NCBI GenBank assembly: GCA_900074745.1
Contig: LT598467.1
Span: 434,001 to 498,000, forward strand
Direction of reading: 5' to 3'
Length of the DNA: 64,000 nt
Origin: Lachancea mirantina
Taxonomy: Eukaryota > Ascomycota > Saccharomycetes > Saccharomycetales > Saccharomycetaceae
Shown here: one piece after another, positions 11,778 through 22,972 of the stretch
Layout of the letters: each line of letters opens with the position of its first letter
How positions within the stretch are numbered: the first letter of the stretch is position 1
The notes under the pieces: generated by a model
Seen by the model: the letters and a program-made list of their open reading frames with translations, nothing else
What the model was told of the DNA's origin: nothing
Databases searched by the model: none
Position numbers and translations under genes: made by a program

Positions 11778-13797
11778 ATGGAGGAAGGTATGTTTCCGGA
11801 ATCTATTCTTCAAGGAATAACAGTTGTTTCGTGTGATGAAACCATGTTTGCTAACAAAAGCAGTGATAGAAGTTCCAAAATATGACGATGAGAGTTCGGT
11901 AGATAGCTCAGATTCCTTTTCCATCTCATCGCAAGGGGAATCTGAAAAGTTGGAGGAATCGAGTAATGAGTATGAGAACACTGAGATTGCACATGATCGA
12001 GATGAGAATGGTGGTGATGATAGTGATACTGCGGTAATTAGTGGCCAAGAGCGTGCACTGGAAAAGACCATGGAGAAGTGGCAATCTTTCTTGCCGAAAC
12101 TAGGCTCCAATTACATTCATCTAGATGAAGCTAATCCTTGTTTGTACATTGGACTGAAACAGGGACAGGAAGTGGTGGTCAGTGGATGTTTCGAGTTGAA
12201 GATTCTCAAAGGCGGAATTACATACAACAACGTGCACTACAGTGCATCCAATGATCGAATTTCAATATGGCACCCACTCTCTGCTTCGATCTCGCCTTTT
12301 TGCGGGTCCTTTTATGCTGGGTGGGACGAAAAAGTGTTTTTAGACCAACGTGTGAAATCGGCTTTGGATATCAACGAGCTTGAGTGTGTGCTTAAAATTT
12401 CCAATTGGGCCAAAAACATTGAAAAATTGGGACATCTAGCTCCGACATATGATAACTTGTGGGTTCCATCTGACTATCTCCTTGATGGAGTTAATGCCTC
12501 TGATGCAGCTTCATTTGCTCTGATTTGCAGCAAAACGGTGCGGAATTTGAGCTCTGTACGCACAATGACACTGACGGCTGAATGGCTTAAAATAATAGGC
12601 GAATTACAGCTTTACCATAAAACATGTCAGCAGGACATGCGAATAATGACCGTTGGTGGTAAAAGTTCGGGCAAGTCCACCTTCTCAAGATTACTACTTC
12701 AAAATTTTTTGCATGGTGACAGAAAAAGCACAGATTCAATCTTATATCTTGACCTCGATCAGGGACAGCCTGAGTTTTCTGATCCCGACTGCGTCTCCCT
12801 CTGCAAACTGTCAAATGAGCTTGCTCTTGGGTGTCATTTTGGGCAAGGCAGCGCAGTCAAATTAGCTGAATGTTATGTGGGCAGCCCTTCCCCTCAGGAC
12901 TTTCCCGCGAAATACCTTGATATGGCCGACTTTTTGATAGATGAATTAGAGAAGGAAGTTTTCATGGGAACTAGTTTACTGAACCTTCCCGGCTGGATCA
13001 AGGGCTACGGAATTCAGATAGTGAATCACCTGATTTCTAAGTTCAAGCCAACACATATCATCTTTTTGGAATCGCCTTCTTCGCGAGCAGTTTCAGCTAC
13101 CGAACTTCGCATTCCAGATTCGTTTCATTCATTACAAAGAGAACATTACACGACATCATTGCATCACGTAACCGGGTTTCTGGGGCATTCTCACGACTCT
13201 CCGCCTGAGCGATTTCAAGCATCCCATCTTCGCACTGCAAGGCTTCTATACCTTTTTCACAAATCTCAAATATTCAACCATCGTCCCGAATATGATTTTA
13301 AGCCGTTGATTACACAACCGCCGTTGCAAATTTCATTCGGCTCCGCAGCAGGTGTGCGTGCTTTTCATTTTACTCAAGAGGGCCTGAATCTCCATGCCGA
13401 TGACATCGTCGACTCGTTGGAAGGCTGTATGGTAGGGATCTTTGTAGCTGAGGGAGACTTTAAAGCGGATCTTATTGGTAATTTCCCCGTTTTGAAATCA
13501 TTTGCGAAACTTCGGTTTGTTAGTCTTGGCCTCATTCACTCGATATCATCCAAGGACGCTTATGTGAACATTTATATTCCGTTTACCAAGAGGGAAATGC
13601 TTCTGAAGCAAAAGAATTCCAATTGGGTTTTACAAAGAGCGAAGACATCGACGCCCATTCACGAACTCTATCCTGCTCAATGCAGCAAAGTTTTCAATTC
13701 CTTTGGAGAGGTGCCTTTTGTCAGCTCAAAGAAAGGAAGAGGTCTCGAGCACATTTGGAAAGTTAGGCGCAACATCCTGCGTAGAGGTCATCAATAG
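11778..13797 (+). CDS. GRC3: Grc3 polynucleotide 5'-hydroxyl kinase, rRNA processing (spliced)
   Basis: CDS is join(11778..11787, 11864..13797), 647 residues. An acidic N-terminus is followed by a Clp1/Grc3-type P-loop kinase fold with Walker A GGKSSGKSTF near residue 275, then LYLDLDQGQPEFSDPD and FFGTSLLNLPGW-like blocks (here FMGTSLLNLPGWIKGYG). The C-terminus EHIWKVRRNILRRG also matches. Grc3 phosphorylates the 5'-OH left by Las1 cleavage of ITS2 and also acts in Pol I termination. The start depends on an intron: ATG GAG GAA G + TG ATA GAA. Without splicing the next in-frame ATG is 11836. Convergent with RIX7, with 22 bp between stop codons, as in YLL035W-YLL034C. Confidence 0.9.
11788..11863 (+). 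other. GRC3 intron, 76 nt
   Basis: Donor GTATGT after the tenth coding base, branch-like TGCTAAC at 11849-11855, acceptor AAAAGCAG only 8 nt after the branch site. Splicing joins the ATG at 11778 to the conserved frame; unspliced RNA from that ATG hits an early stop. The branch site differs from TACTAAC at one base, so I rate it below the PRP19 and PRE10 introns. Confidence 0.7.
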
Positions 13798-13819
13798 ACT
13801 ATGAATTACAATGCATTAT

Positions 13820-16318
13820 TTAAGTACTACCCACTTCATCGGCCGATTCATCCCGATCGACCCATCCAAGTTTTTTGTTAAGTTTGTCATAGCGCAGTCG
13901 TTCTCTATCACTAACCGATGGCTTTACCTTTCTCATAGCTGAGCCAAAGTCTCTCATGGTGACAAGAACATCACTTGTGGATGAAGTGCTCAGGTCTTCA
14001 AACTCTTTGTCTAGGTTATTTTCGGAGACAGATTGGATCTCATCCATCTTGAAAAAGCTTCTTTTCAAAGCTAAAACAGAACTTTCTCTGACAAGGGCAG
14101 CCAGATCAGCACCTGAAAAGTTTTTGCAAGTCTCGCTTGCTACTACCTTCTCAAGGTTGACGTCAGGAGCCAAAGGAGTGCCATTACTCCTTGTCAACGC
14201 TTTGATGATATCAACCTTCTCTTCAAAATTAGGCAGCTCTATGAAAAGGGTTTTGTCTAATCTGCCAGGTCTCAGCATGGCAGAATCGATCATGTCCGGT
14301 CTATTAGTGGCACCAATAACAAAGATTCCCCTTCTATCATTTAAACCATCAAGCTCGGTGAGTAATGTGTTTACGACGCGAGAAGAGGATTCGGAGAGGG
14401 AAGTATCTCTTCTTGGGACGAGAGCATCCAGCTCGTCAAAAAAAATAATACATGGAATAGAGGCTCGCGCCCTATTGAAAACTTGACGTATAGATCTCTC
14501 TGACTCCCCGACATATTTGTTTAGCAGCTCAGGACCCTTTATCGAAATGAAATTTGCCCGTGATTCATTCGCCACGGCCTTGGCTAGTAAAGTTTTCCCG
14601 CAACCAGGGGGGCCCCACAAAAGCACGCCAGCCGGGGCACTAATACCAACTTTTTCATACAATTCCGGCCTTTTGATGGGTTGAACAATGGCCATATTGA
14701 GCTCAATTCTGATTTTGTTCAAAGCTCCAATGTTAGACCAACTGACGTCTGGTACGGTGGCAAAGCCTTCTCTCTTTGCCGTCGGTTGGATGGTAGGTAG
14801 AGCTTTGAGAAAATCCTCGTATTTTATGGATAACGTGTCCAATTGTTCGGGTGACAATGGCTCAGGGAAATTCTGGATAAACCTTTGCACAGTTGATAGT
14901 GGGAGAGGATCAATCATGCTCACAGTGTTTTTCTGCTCTAGACCGCTTAACTCGGGGCCGTCAATGTCCATATCCGACCCGGGAGATATCAATGCGTAGG
15001 ACTGGAAAATACGCTTGATTGCACAAGTTCCAGCTGCCGTTGTCAACGCCTTCAAATCTGCTCCAACAAAACCTGGAGTCAGTTTTGCTAGTTTTAGATA
15101 ATCGATATCCCCGTCGATCTTCAAACTTGAAGACATTTTCTTAAGAATGTGCAGACGAGATATTTCGTTTGGCACATTTAAACAAATCTCTCGATCAAAC
15201 CTTCCAGCACGTCTCAAGGCTGCATCCAAAGAGTCTGGTCTATTTGTCGCACCGATGAAAATTACGGGCTTTCCGCCGGTCTTTTCGAATGACATCTCAT
15301 CCATTGATGTTAGCAGTTGAGCCACTATTCTCCGCTCCATTTCACGCTGTGCTCCTCCATCACGCTTGGGAGTGATGGCGTCGATTTCATCGAAAAACAC
15401 TAGACAGGGAGCTAGACTTTTGGCCTCTTCGAACAAATCTCTGATTTTTTTCTCACTTTCGCCAGACATTCCGCTGACCACCGACGGAGCCGATATCGAA
15501 ATGAAAGGGACTTGTAACTCACCTGCCAGGGCATTAGCAATCGAAGTTTTACCACAACCAGGTGGACCATGAAGTAACACTCCCCGTGGAGGTTCCACTC
15601 CTGTGGAGGCGAAAATTTCTGGATGTAAAATCGGTAGGCCTATCAGCTCCATGAGTTGCGCAACAACGTCATCCATCCCACCTAGTGATGAAAGGCCTAT
15701 TTGTGGAGGACTCCTGTCTTCTTGTGTCTTTTGTCTTTTGGGCCTTGCAGTGGAATCTTTACCTCTTTTCCGGGATTTTTTGTCAGAATCTTGAGGGCTC
15801 TCTCCACGAGCGTTCTCAGAGTCCCCAGTTCTCTTTGCCGTGTCCCACTGGTCTGTAATACTCTTGTTCATCGCGTTGGATACCGGATAAGCCATCAGAT
15901 TTTTTTCGCTAAGATCATCGATATCTGACTTAGAGGCCTCTTCAGATTCTTTCTGGGCGGCAAAATATGCTGCAAATTGTTCTTTTTCCTCGTCCACTAT
16001 CTGTTGAAGAACCTTTTCGATAGTTTTTTCCAAAGGCACTTTTTTAACGCGTTGCATTGAGAGATCTTTGGATTTGACGAATGTAATCACTTCTCTAAAA
16101 TCCAAGTCTCTAGCTAAAAAAATTTCATCAAACTCGTCCTCATATTCATCTAAAACTGTATTACCTTCATCATCCTCGTTGCTAGGCTCTCTCTTCCGTG
16201 CCTCTTTCTCTTTCTTCTTCCCAAGTGATTTCTCCTCCAACATGCGTTCCACCAAATCTGCGATTTTATTGTCCAAACCGGCCGATAAAGACCCTTTCTT
16301 GGCACGTATCTTGACCAT
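13820..16318 (-). CDS. RIX7: Rix7 AAA ATPase of 60S ribosome biogenesis
   Basis: 832 residues (S. cerevisiae 837). The N-terminal domain begins [19 protein letters not shown], followed by a Lys/Glu-rich linker with nuclear-localisation character ([10 protein letters not shown]). Two AAA modules follow: D1 with Walker [13 protein letters not shown] and Walker [12 protein letters not shown]2 with [18 protein letters not shown] and [10 protein letters not shown], plus arginine-finger regions ([36 protein letters not shown]). Rix7 extracts Nsa1 from nucleolar pre-60S particles. The frame extends to 16369, but M at 16318 is the homologous start. Divergent from IRC19, matching YLL034C-YLL033W. Confidence 0.95.
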   Translation of the reverse strand: MVKIRAKKGSLSAGLDNKIADLVERMLEEKSLGKKKEKEARKREPSNEDDEGNTVLDEYEDEFDEIFLARDLDFREVITFVKSKDLSMQRVKKVPLEKTIEKVLQQIVDEEKEQFAAYFAAQKESEEASKSDIDDLSEKNLMAYPVSNAMNKSITDQWDTAKRTGDSENARGESPQDSDKKSRKRGKDSTARPKRQKTQEDRSPPQIGLSSLGGMDDVVAQLMELIGLPILHPEIFASTGVEPPRGVLLHGPPGCGKTSIANALAGELQVPFISISAPSVVSGMSGESEKKIRDLFEEAKSLAPCLVFFDEIDAITPKRDGGAQREMERRIVAQLLTSMDEMSFEKTGGKPVIFIGATNRPDSLDAALRRAGRFDREICLNVPNEISRLHILKKMSSSLKIDGDIDYLKLAKLTPGFVGADLKALTTAAGTCAIKRIFQSYALISPGSDMDIDGPELSGLEQKNTVSMIDPLPLSTVQRFIQNFPEPLSPEQLDTLSIKYEDFLKALPTIQPTAKREGFATVPDVSWSNIGALNKIRIELNMAIVQPIKRPELYEKVGISAPAGVLLWGPPGCGKTLLAKAVANESRANFISIKGPELLNKYVGESERSIRQVFNRARASIPCIIFFDELDALVPRRDTSLSESSSRVVNTLLTELDGLNDRRGIFVIGATNRPDMIDSAMLRPGRLDKTLFIELPNFEEKVDIIKALTRSNGTPLAPDVNLEKVVASETCKNFSGADLAALVRESSVLALKRSFFKMDEIQSVSENNLDKEFEDLSTSSTSDVLVTMRDFGSAMRKVKPSVSDRERLRYDKLNKKLGWVDRDESADEVGST

Positions 16319-16549
16319 TTCCTGTGTGCGTTTTGATAACTTGTAACTGTAAAAGCTAGGAAATGCCACACTGGCACTTTATACTCTTTTGCGATGCTCG
16401 ATGAGGTCTCATTTATTGCAGAAGCGTCAAAAATTTTCGATATTTTCAGCTCATCAGAAATTGCATGGTACTGAGGTATCATCGACTAAACATAATGAAT
16501 TAGGTCAATACTCAGTCTAAACATTCTTAAAAACCTTGTTCTCGTGACA

Positions 16550-17179
16550 ATGACTTCTCGTCAAATCACCATTACAACAAAGAAAGCGATAATTACATCT
16601 GAATATACTTTAGTGACACAGCATGGAAAGTACTTTCCGCCCCAAAATCTGCTTAATGAATACCCGCAAAAAGATGTCACCAGGATATTATACCGTCGAT
16701 TTGTTCGCTTGAAGCCTTTTGTGTCCAGACGTCAGATGGTCCGAGACACGTACGTGGGGTATATCAGATACAAATTTAGAAATGAGGATTACGAAAAGCG
16801 AAGGATAGCAAGTGGACTTAAATTCGCGGAAAAATCAGAGAATCTGTCCCAGCTATCCCAGCGTGCCCTCGCGACTTTAGAATTTGTCCTGAAGGCTATA
16901 TCGCATGTAAAGAAATCAGATTTAGACACCAGCCATGGTGTGGAAATCTCAATGTGTCGAAAAATCCTAAAGAACTTACTTACAATTGAGCATGATAAAC
17001 GCCTGTTGATCCAACACAACCCCAAATTTTTTTATCCAGTACTGCGGCAAGAGTTTTCATACTTCGGGAATCACGCTCTGGTGAAGAAACCGTTGCACGT
17101 TGTGGCCAGACTACGAGATTTACGTGAATACGATGCATGTCTTTTGAAATTGAATGAGACACTAGGAACTATGCTATAA
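16550..17179 (+). CDS. IRC19: Irc19 family protein, mitochondrial genome maintenance
   Basis: 209 residues (S. cerevisiae Irc19/YLL033W 230). It shares the N-terminal ITITTKKAIITSEYTL, the block YRRFVRLKPFVSRRQMVRDTY, KILKNLLTIEHDK and the C-terminal LNETLGTML. The biochemical role is unknown; loss in S. cerevisiae affects mitochondrial DNA maintenance and recombination-centre formation. The frame upstream begins at GTG 16544; the first ATG is 16550. Identification rests on these blocks and on the position next to RIX7. Confidence 0.85.
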   Translation: MTSRQITITTKKAIITSEYTLVTQHGKYFPPQNLLNEYPQKDVTRILYRRFVRLKPFVSRRQMVRDTYVGYIRYKFRNEDYEKRRIASGLKFAEKSENLSQLSQRALATLEFVLKAISHVKKSDLDTSHGVEISMCRKILKNLLTIEHDKRLLIQHNPKFFYPVLRQEFSYFGNHALVKKPLHVVARLRDLREYDACLLKLNETLGTML

Positions 17180-18147
17180 TAGGTTACTCAAGCGGAGCTA
17201 TCGTGAGTTACACATGGGGCCCTGAGGTGACCGTCACGTGATTGATATGTCAATTGGTTGGAAGTGGGGATGGTATGTTGGTGGGCGGTAATGCTACTGA
17301 AGAAGTATGTCATGAGCAGCCTTTCTCTGAGAAAATCACGGTGGCATCAATTTCAAGTTGGTCTTGATTCGAATTACTTGGCTGTCTTTTCGAAATTGAA
17401 TTTATAGATTTTTGTTTTGCCTGGGTTTGAGGCAAGCGCTTCTTGAACTTTGGTCGATGTCCAGTGAGGTAGGTATAAGATGTTTTAAAGCTAATGCGAA
17501 GGCACGAATCTACGAGATTGTCTGTAACGGAGTATAAAATTCTTTATTATTAGGACTCCTTTTCATCAAGATGACAACTTGAGCGTTCAAAACATTAATT
17601 TCAAAAAAGAGTGAACAAAGATTGGCAGACTCAAATTCAATAAAACAAGGTCAACTCAAGAACAAGATCCAGACACTTGTTGGAATTCTCGAAGGTATTG
17701 CGGGAAAGGTTTCCACACCCCCCCATCAACAACGAAATTATTGATGCCTCATTAATTCAATAATCCTGCTCCCTCTAAGCAAGAACATACATAAAAGGCA
17801 TGCTTAAACCAATCAAGGATTTCACGGAATACCTTCTTGGTACAGAGCGCCTCAAAAGTTATTCCGGTTACGTGAAAGAAGCGCTTCTTGTATGCCATTG
17901 TATGCCATTGTATGCCTCTCACTTGCGGATAGATGTAATTCTATACGAAAGTAAAGTTAAGCCGTGCTGACCAGCATAGCCTATATTTAAAATAGATACA
18001 TATTGGGATTCACCCATAAGAGATTATAAAGCAAAAGGACCTTACCATTAATCTGTGACTAGAGGTACACCGTGGTTGTGTTTGTGTGAGAAAACAGTGA
18101 AAGTCTAGTCTGGGTCTTGAACAGGAAGGTGCAAGCGTTGAAATAAA
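17180..18147. other. intergenic synteny breakpoint region, FLC2 promoter
   Basis: 968 bp separating the YLL/YHL-type block from the YAL/YOR-type block. It has a CACGTG core in GTCACGTGATT at 17233-17243, a C-run near 17720 and a 10-bp tandem repeat at 17888-17916. No AT-rich CDEII or CCGAA CDEIII core follows the CACGTG, so it is not a point centromere. No ORF or tRNA was recognised. Confidence 0.5.
17888..17916 (+). repeat. tandem repeat TTGTATGCCA, about 2.9 copies
   Basis: Three consecutive copies of TTGTATGCC with A between them, about 232 bp before the FLC2 ATG. The copies are exact. Function unknown; it may be a multiplied protein-binding site or simple slippage. Confidence 0.9.
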
Positions 18148-20517
18148 ATGGGGCTAGCAAATTTACGTGTCGCGAAGACTCTGATGAGACTTCTGGCGAT
18201 ATGGCAACTTTTGATTGTAGCAGCCACAGCCAATAATAATACTAAACGGTTAGAAACTACGTCGTTGTTGACATGCATGGACAACTCACAGTTCACCGCG
18301 TCGTACTTTGACGTCAAGTTTTACCCTTCGAACTCGAGTGTCGTGTTTAATGTCGACGCGACGACGACGATATCGGAGAACATTACCGCGAAATTCCAAG
18401 TCATTGTCTATGGGCTCAATATCATGGAAAAAGAGATCAATTTGTGTTCGTTGGGTCAAAAGGCCCTGTGTCCTCTTAGTGCCGGTCGTATTGATGTCAG
18501 TTCAAGTCTGACGATCGATACATCAGTTATTGGCGATATTCCCGGCGTGGCTTACACGATTCCAGATTTGGATGCTCAGGTGAGAGTATTGGCTTATGCA
18601 ACGAGTGACACAAATTATGAGACTCCTCTTGCGTGCGTGATTGCCTTTTTGGACAACGGGAGAACCGTGCAAACCAAATACGCAGCGTGGCCCATCGCGG
18701 CCATATCAGGTGTCGGTGTCCTGACCTCTGGTCTCGTTTCTGTCATGGGTCATTCGACAACTGCTGCCCACATCGCTTCAAACTCCATCTCGCTTTTCAT
18801 ATATTTCCAGAACCTTGCCATCACGTCAATGATGGGTGTGGCGCGGGTTCCCCCAATTGCAGCGGCATGGGCGCAGAATTTCCAATGGTCCATGGGGATC
18901 ATTAAAGTAAAATTTATGCAAGACATCTTCAATTGGTACGTTCAAGCAACTGGCGGTTCATCGACTGTCGTTGTAGCGAACAAAGATGTTTTATCGATTG
19001 CCGTTCAGAAGAGAAAGGTCAAGAGAGCTGTCGTCGAAGGCGCAAAAAATCTTTATAAAAGATTTACCCTCTCGACTTCGTCAGACTTTGATTTGAGCAG
19101 TATTCTCAATGAGCCATCTCTCTACACCACCAATGAAAGGAACTCCACCAATTATGCTTCCAAGACTCTTGTCCTTCACGGCATTCAAAGAGTGGCCTAC
19201 AAAGCCCAGATTGAGCTCTCAAATTTCTTCCTGACTGGAGTTGTCTTTACCTTTTTCTTTGTCTTTGTCGTGATAGTGGCTTTGATGTTTTTCAAGGCAC
19301 TTGTAGAGATTTTGACGAGAGCACGCGTTATGGCCGAGACTTCCAGGTTTCATGAGTATCGGAAGAGTTGGGGAAACATCATCAAAGGTACACTGTTTCG
19401 GCTATGCATCATCGCATTTCCTCAACTCTCGATTCTAAGCATTTGGGAATTTACACAGCGTGACTCGCCGGCCGTGGTTGTAGTAGCAGTTGTGGTTTTG
19501 GCCGTCGTTGGTCTTCTCCTACTATATGGTGTTGTGAGGGTCATAGTAAGAGGAAGAGAGTCTTTGAAGCTTTACAAGACTCCCGCTTATCTTCTATACG
19601 GGGACGCGAACTTTTTGAATCGCTATGGGTTCCTCTATGTTCAGTTCAAAGCTGACATGTACTGGTGGCTAATACCCTTGTTGGCCTATTTACTTTTGAG
19701 ATCTCTCTTCGTTGCGGTACTTCAGGATCAGGGACGTGCTCAAAGCGTCGTGGTTTTTGTCATCGAAGTCGTCTATTTTGTGGCAATTTGCTGGGTGAGA
19801 CCTTACCTTGACAAAAGAACCAACGCTTATAACATCGTTATTCATCTGGTGAATTTCCTCAATTCCTTGTTCTTCCTCTTTTTCTCGAACATCTTCAAGC
19901 AGCCTCAAATCGTCTCATCTGTCATGGCCATCATATTGTTCGTCCTGAATGCAGTTTTCGCGCTATTTCTATTGATCTTTACGATTGTCACTTGCGCTTT
20001 GGCTTTGATATACAAGAACCCTGATGCACGTTACCAACCTATGAAAGACGATCGGGTCTCATTTATTCCCAAGGTTCAAACAAACGGTGCTGCTTCGAAG
20101 TCGGAGACGGAACTTTTCGAGCTGGGCAAAGCTGCGATGGTTACAAACGAAGCAAAGGACTCTTCTGGAAATTTGAGCAGCTCTTTGAATCAAAGCAGTA
20201 GTAGTGGCGGCAGAAGACTTTTGTTCGCTGATGAGATGGACGACTCCTCAGAGTACGTCGGACTCAATAAGGAGGAAGGCCGGGGAGGCAATTTTAATAA
20301 CCAGAAGGAGACAGAGCCAGTACAACCCACTTCAGCTGTATTGGGCGGTGGGGGGTTTAGCGGCGCTTATCAAAAAGTTCCCACAGCGCCATCTAGCCGT
20401 GGTGGTGCCCAAAACTTGAGAGCACCAGAGAGTTCTTTTATGAATCACAGCAACACATCCTACCAGGGCTTTACAAACGATAGGAATCCTTACTCGAAGG
20501 GGAACTCTTATTTGTAG
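18148..20517 (+). CDS. FLC2: Flc family TRP-like membrane protein (FAD/heme transport, calcium)
   Basis: 789 residues (S. cerevisiae Flc2 783). N-terminal signal peptide (about 1-28), luminal ML-like domain to about 180 with paired cysteines (LLTCMDNSQF, NLCSLGQKALCPL, LACVIAFLDNG). A TRP-like membrane domain of about nine helices runs from about 185 to 620, including LTGVVFTFFFVFVVIVALMF and PSVVVFVIEVVYFVAICWVRPY-like segments. The Ser/Gly-rich cytoplasmic tail starts near 630. Flc proteins act in the ER and secretory pathway in FAD import, Ca2+ homeostasis and wall integrity. FLC1, FLC2 and FLC3 are paralogues; FLC2 (YAL053W) is chosen from synteny with the AIM2-GEM1 block. Confidence 0.85.
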   Translation: MGLANLRVAKTLMRLLAIWQLLIVAATANNNTKRLETTSLLTCMDNSQFTASYFDVKFYPSNSSVVFNVDATTTISENITAKFQVIVYGLNIMEKEINLCSLGQKALCPLSAGRIDVSSSLTIDTSVIGDIPGVAYTIPDLDAQVRVLAYATSDTNYETPLACVIAFLDNGRTVQTKYAAWPIAAISGVGVLTSGLVSVMGHSTTAAHIASNSISLFIYFQNLAITSMMGVARVPPIAAAWAQNFQWSMGIIKVKFMQDIFNWYVQATGGSSTVVVANKDVLSIAVQKRKVKRAVVEGAKNLYKRFTLSTSSDFDLSSILNEPSLYTTNERNSTNYASKTLVLHGIQRVAYKAQIELSNFFLTGVVFTFFFVFVVIVALMFFKALVEILTRARVMAETSRFHEYRKSWGNIIKGTLFRLCIIAFPQLSILSIWEFTQRDSPAVVVVAVVVLAVVGLLLLYGVVRVIVRGRESLKLYKTPAYLLYGDANFLNRYGFLYVQFKADMYWWLIPLLAYLLLRSLFVAVLQDQGRAQSVVVFVIEVVYFVAICWVRPYLDKRTNAYNIVIHLVNFLNSLFFLFFSNIFKQPQIVSSVMAIILFVLNAVFALFLLIFTIVTCALALIYKNPDARYQPMKDDRVSFIPKVQTNGAASKSETELFELGKAAMVTNEAKDSSGNLSSSLNQSSSSGGRRLLFADEMDDSSEYVGLNKEEGRGGNFNNQKETEPVQPTSAVLGGGGFSGAYQKVPTAPSSRGGAQNLRAPESSFMNHSNTSYQGFTNDRNPYSKGNSYL

Positions 20518-20697
20518 TCGCAACCTTCATCAATATCATCCCGCATGTACAATAGTTGTAAAATCCATTATATCATCAGGACACTGGGAAAAGGCTCGAA
20601 ATGAGAATTTCGACATAAACGAGCCTGAGTTTCCATTCATAACTAAAAAAATGTTTGAATTACATGATGGCCCAACCGCTAAGCGGTCTTTAGAACC

Positions 20698-21438
20698 TTA
20701 AGCAGATGGTGCGGAAAAATGGTCGAACCAGTAAACTTGGTCATAGAATACCTTTTCCTTGGCGTACTTGACCGCTGGATTGGAAATGTCACCTCTAGCC
20801 GCGAAACCGTGCGAAGTGCCGCTGAAAATATCAAGCTGATAGACGGCGCCGATCTCCTGCAATTTGGCTTCAGTAGCGTGTCTGTTTTCAGGTGGGAAAA
20901 TAGAGTCCTCCTCAGCGGCCGAGATCAAAAGCGGTTTTTTGCCCACGGCGGCAATTTCTTCCATACTGACGAAAGAGGGATGGGCGACCGCTGCTGCGTC
21001 CGCAACGCCCGCCTTTTCGTCGATGAGTTGGATCGCATACTTGGCGCCGAAGCAGTAGCCCACAAGTCCCAAAAACTTAGGCTTAAGCTCGCTCTTCACG
21101 GCCTTCACGAAGGGCTCTGAAATTTGTCTGGTAAAGTCTGCGTTGTGTCTGGCTTTCCAGTCGTTGAAATCTTGCGATTTGCTGGGATGGATTGGATCGT
21201 TGTCCAAAATATCTGGAATGAGGACTTTGTATCCGGCGTCTCCGAAAGCATCTGCAATTAGCAAGACGTTGTTGAATCTGTTTCCAAATATATCTGTCAT
21301 GATGACTATGATTTTATCATTGGATTCTTGACCGGTAACATAGGTGTCTAAACCAAAAACGGTTGAGTGGTTGCCCTTAGCGTCGCCGATGTGACGAAAT
21401 CCGGTGGTGCAACACTTTCCTGGCGGGTTAGAAGCCAT
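20698..21438 (-). CDS. AIM2: dienelactone hydrolase family protein
   Basis: 246 residues, the same length as S. cerevisiae Aim2 (YAL049C). Alpha/beta hydrolase fold with the dienelactone hydrolase catalytic set: nucleophile Cys129 in GYCFGAKYA, acid Asp178 in AAEEDSIFP and His210 in [11 protein letters not shown]. The N-terminus [16 protein letters not shown] is also conserved. The physiological substrate is unknown; it is a cytosolic protein linked to mitochondrial inheritance in a screen. Convergent with FLC2. Its order relative to OAF1 is reversed compared with S. cerevisiae. Confidence 0.92.
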   Translation of the reverse strand: MASNPPGKCCTTGFRHIGDAKGNHSTVFGLDTYVTGQESNDKIIVIMTDIFGNRFNNVLLIADAFGDAGYKVLIPDILDNDPIHPSKSQDFNDWKARHNADFTRQISEPFVKAVKSELKPKFLGLVGYCFGAKYAIQLIDEKAGVADAAAVAHPSFVSMEEIAAVGKKPLLISAAEEDSIFPPENRHATEAKLQEIGAVYQLDIFSGTSHGFAARGDISNPAVKYAKEKVFYDQVYWFDHFSAPSA

Positions 21439-22972
21439 TTTAATTCACGGAGAAGCGGATTCGATTTCAACTGAGTTAACGCGTCGTCGTTGCAAGATAC
21501 GCTGTATTGGGAGGGAAATAAGACCTGCACCGACTAGATTTTATACAGACAGACCTACATCCGTTGAAAGTGACTTGGCTTTTCTACCAAACGGGAACCA
21601 CCCGCTTATATGGCAAAGCCCTCCTGGACCTTAACTGTGGCCTCCTCGCGTGCTTTCTTTGCGGCATATCGTGCCTTTCTCTCACAGGAACGCAGGTAAG
21701 CGCTCGACGACAGTTAGCCGGTTTTTTCCAAGCTCGGATTATCTCCTTTATCAATAATGATATCGGAAAAACTCGGATTCTCGAAGGTGAAGAAGAAGCC
21801 GGTGTATTACACCTGGCAGATTTTGAACCCACGAGAAATGCCGCCGCTCCACCTGTCTGTAACGACGTAAAAACGAGACCTCGCAGATCGATTCATTAAC
21901 ACTTAATGCTCTCGGCATGCCGATTGGCTTTTCGAGAACTCTCGAAAACTGGTGCTCGAGGGCCTGTTGTTCGTTCAATCATCCGTAGTGCGTCTCTCCC
22001 GACATTCTTCCATATTGCTATATAAAAGAATGGCCCAACCCTGCTGCAGGTAATAGCTGACGGAGCCACCATGTCTGCTATTTAAGGCGGAGTTTATGTT
22101 GGAGTTCGTGCCGGAGTTTCTTGCCAAGACATATGTCGTTTTATACGTCTAGCCGCCTGACGCCCCTACAGTTTTTCGGCTCCAAGGGGTTCTTCTGTCC
22201 CCTTTCTTCGAGCAAGGGCCTCTCTAAATGATCGGAGTATCGTGCGAAAGGACGCCGTCAGATGTAAAACCGAGACCGGAACTCGGCCTAGTATATCGTT
22301 AACGCCGAAACGCCAATAGCAAAAAGGAACCTTAGACTTGGTTTTGTGGCTCTTCAGGTTGATAGCCGCCGGGGAACATATAAATGCGAGTTGAGTTTCG
22401 CGGTTAGAGTTCTTGTTCTGGTCTGAGATTGAAAATTAAAGGAGAGAATAAGCAATGGTCATGGAAATGCGAGCAACTTTGAAATATGCAGACTATGCTA
22501 AGACACGCCGTTCAGCATGGATCTGACAGTTTTGTAGACTAGACTTTCCATTAAAAGTGCTTTCAATCCTCCTTTCAGATATGCGAGGTCTATAGATATC
22601 TGGTGCCTGAAATGAGACAAGCGGAAAAGACGTGTTTTTCGTTTTCGTCAGTTTTAGATTTCCAAGCGCGTTCACTTTCACTTTCAGCCGAGTTTCTGTC
22701 AATAGTGTCGATTTTGACTTCTTTACCCTTGAAGCATTTTCGTTAATAGATACGGTACGCTCGTGGCAAGAGAAAAAAAAGCGTGCAGTGGCACTACGTC
22801 TTCAGCTGAGATGATTCTGCAGAGTTAGATCACCAGGAGAAGAAGCACTCAAAGCTGCGCTAAGACCCAATTGGTGTTGACTCTTCAAAACAGTTTGGGG
22901 CCTTTTCATCTCGAGCCTCTTCTCGGCTTTCTCTGCATATTTCATGGCAAAGGATCGATTTTCCCTTGAATC
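21439..22972. promoter_or_regulatory. long divergent promoter between AIM2 and OAF1
   Basis: 1.53 kb without a supported gene. It contains an oleate response element at 22284-22307 and two TATA-like elements facing right (TATATAAAAG near 22017-22027 and TATAAATG near 22379). A 23-codon ORF starts at ATG 22455, about 75 bp after the second TATA, and has no homology that I recognise. It could be an upstream ORF of a long OAF1 leader. No tRNA found. Confidence 0.5.
22284..22307 (-). promoter_or_regulatory. oleate response element (ORE)
   Basis: On the minus strand the sequence reads CGG-CGT-TAA-N12-CCG, an exact fit to the Oaf1-Pip2 consensus CGGN3TNAN9-12CCG. It lies 666 bp before the OAF1/PIP2 orthologue. 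In S. cerevisiae PIP2 is itself induced through an ORE, so positive autoregulation is the natural reading. Confidence 0.65.

Noticed and set aside
17233-17243. GTCACGTGATT as a centromere CDEI element
   Set aside because: No AT-rich CDEII of suitable length and no TTCCGAA-type CDEIII within range; CACGTG is also the common Cbf1/Pho4 site. Other CACGTG sites (36515, 58595, 62821) fail the same test.
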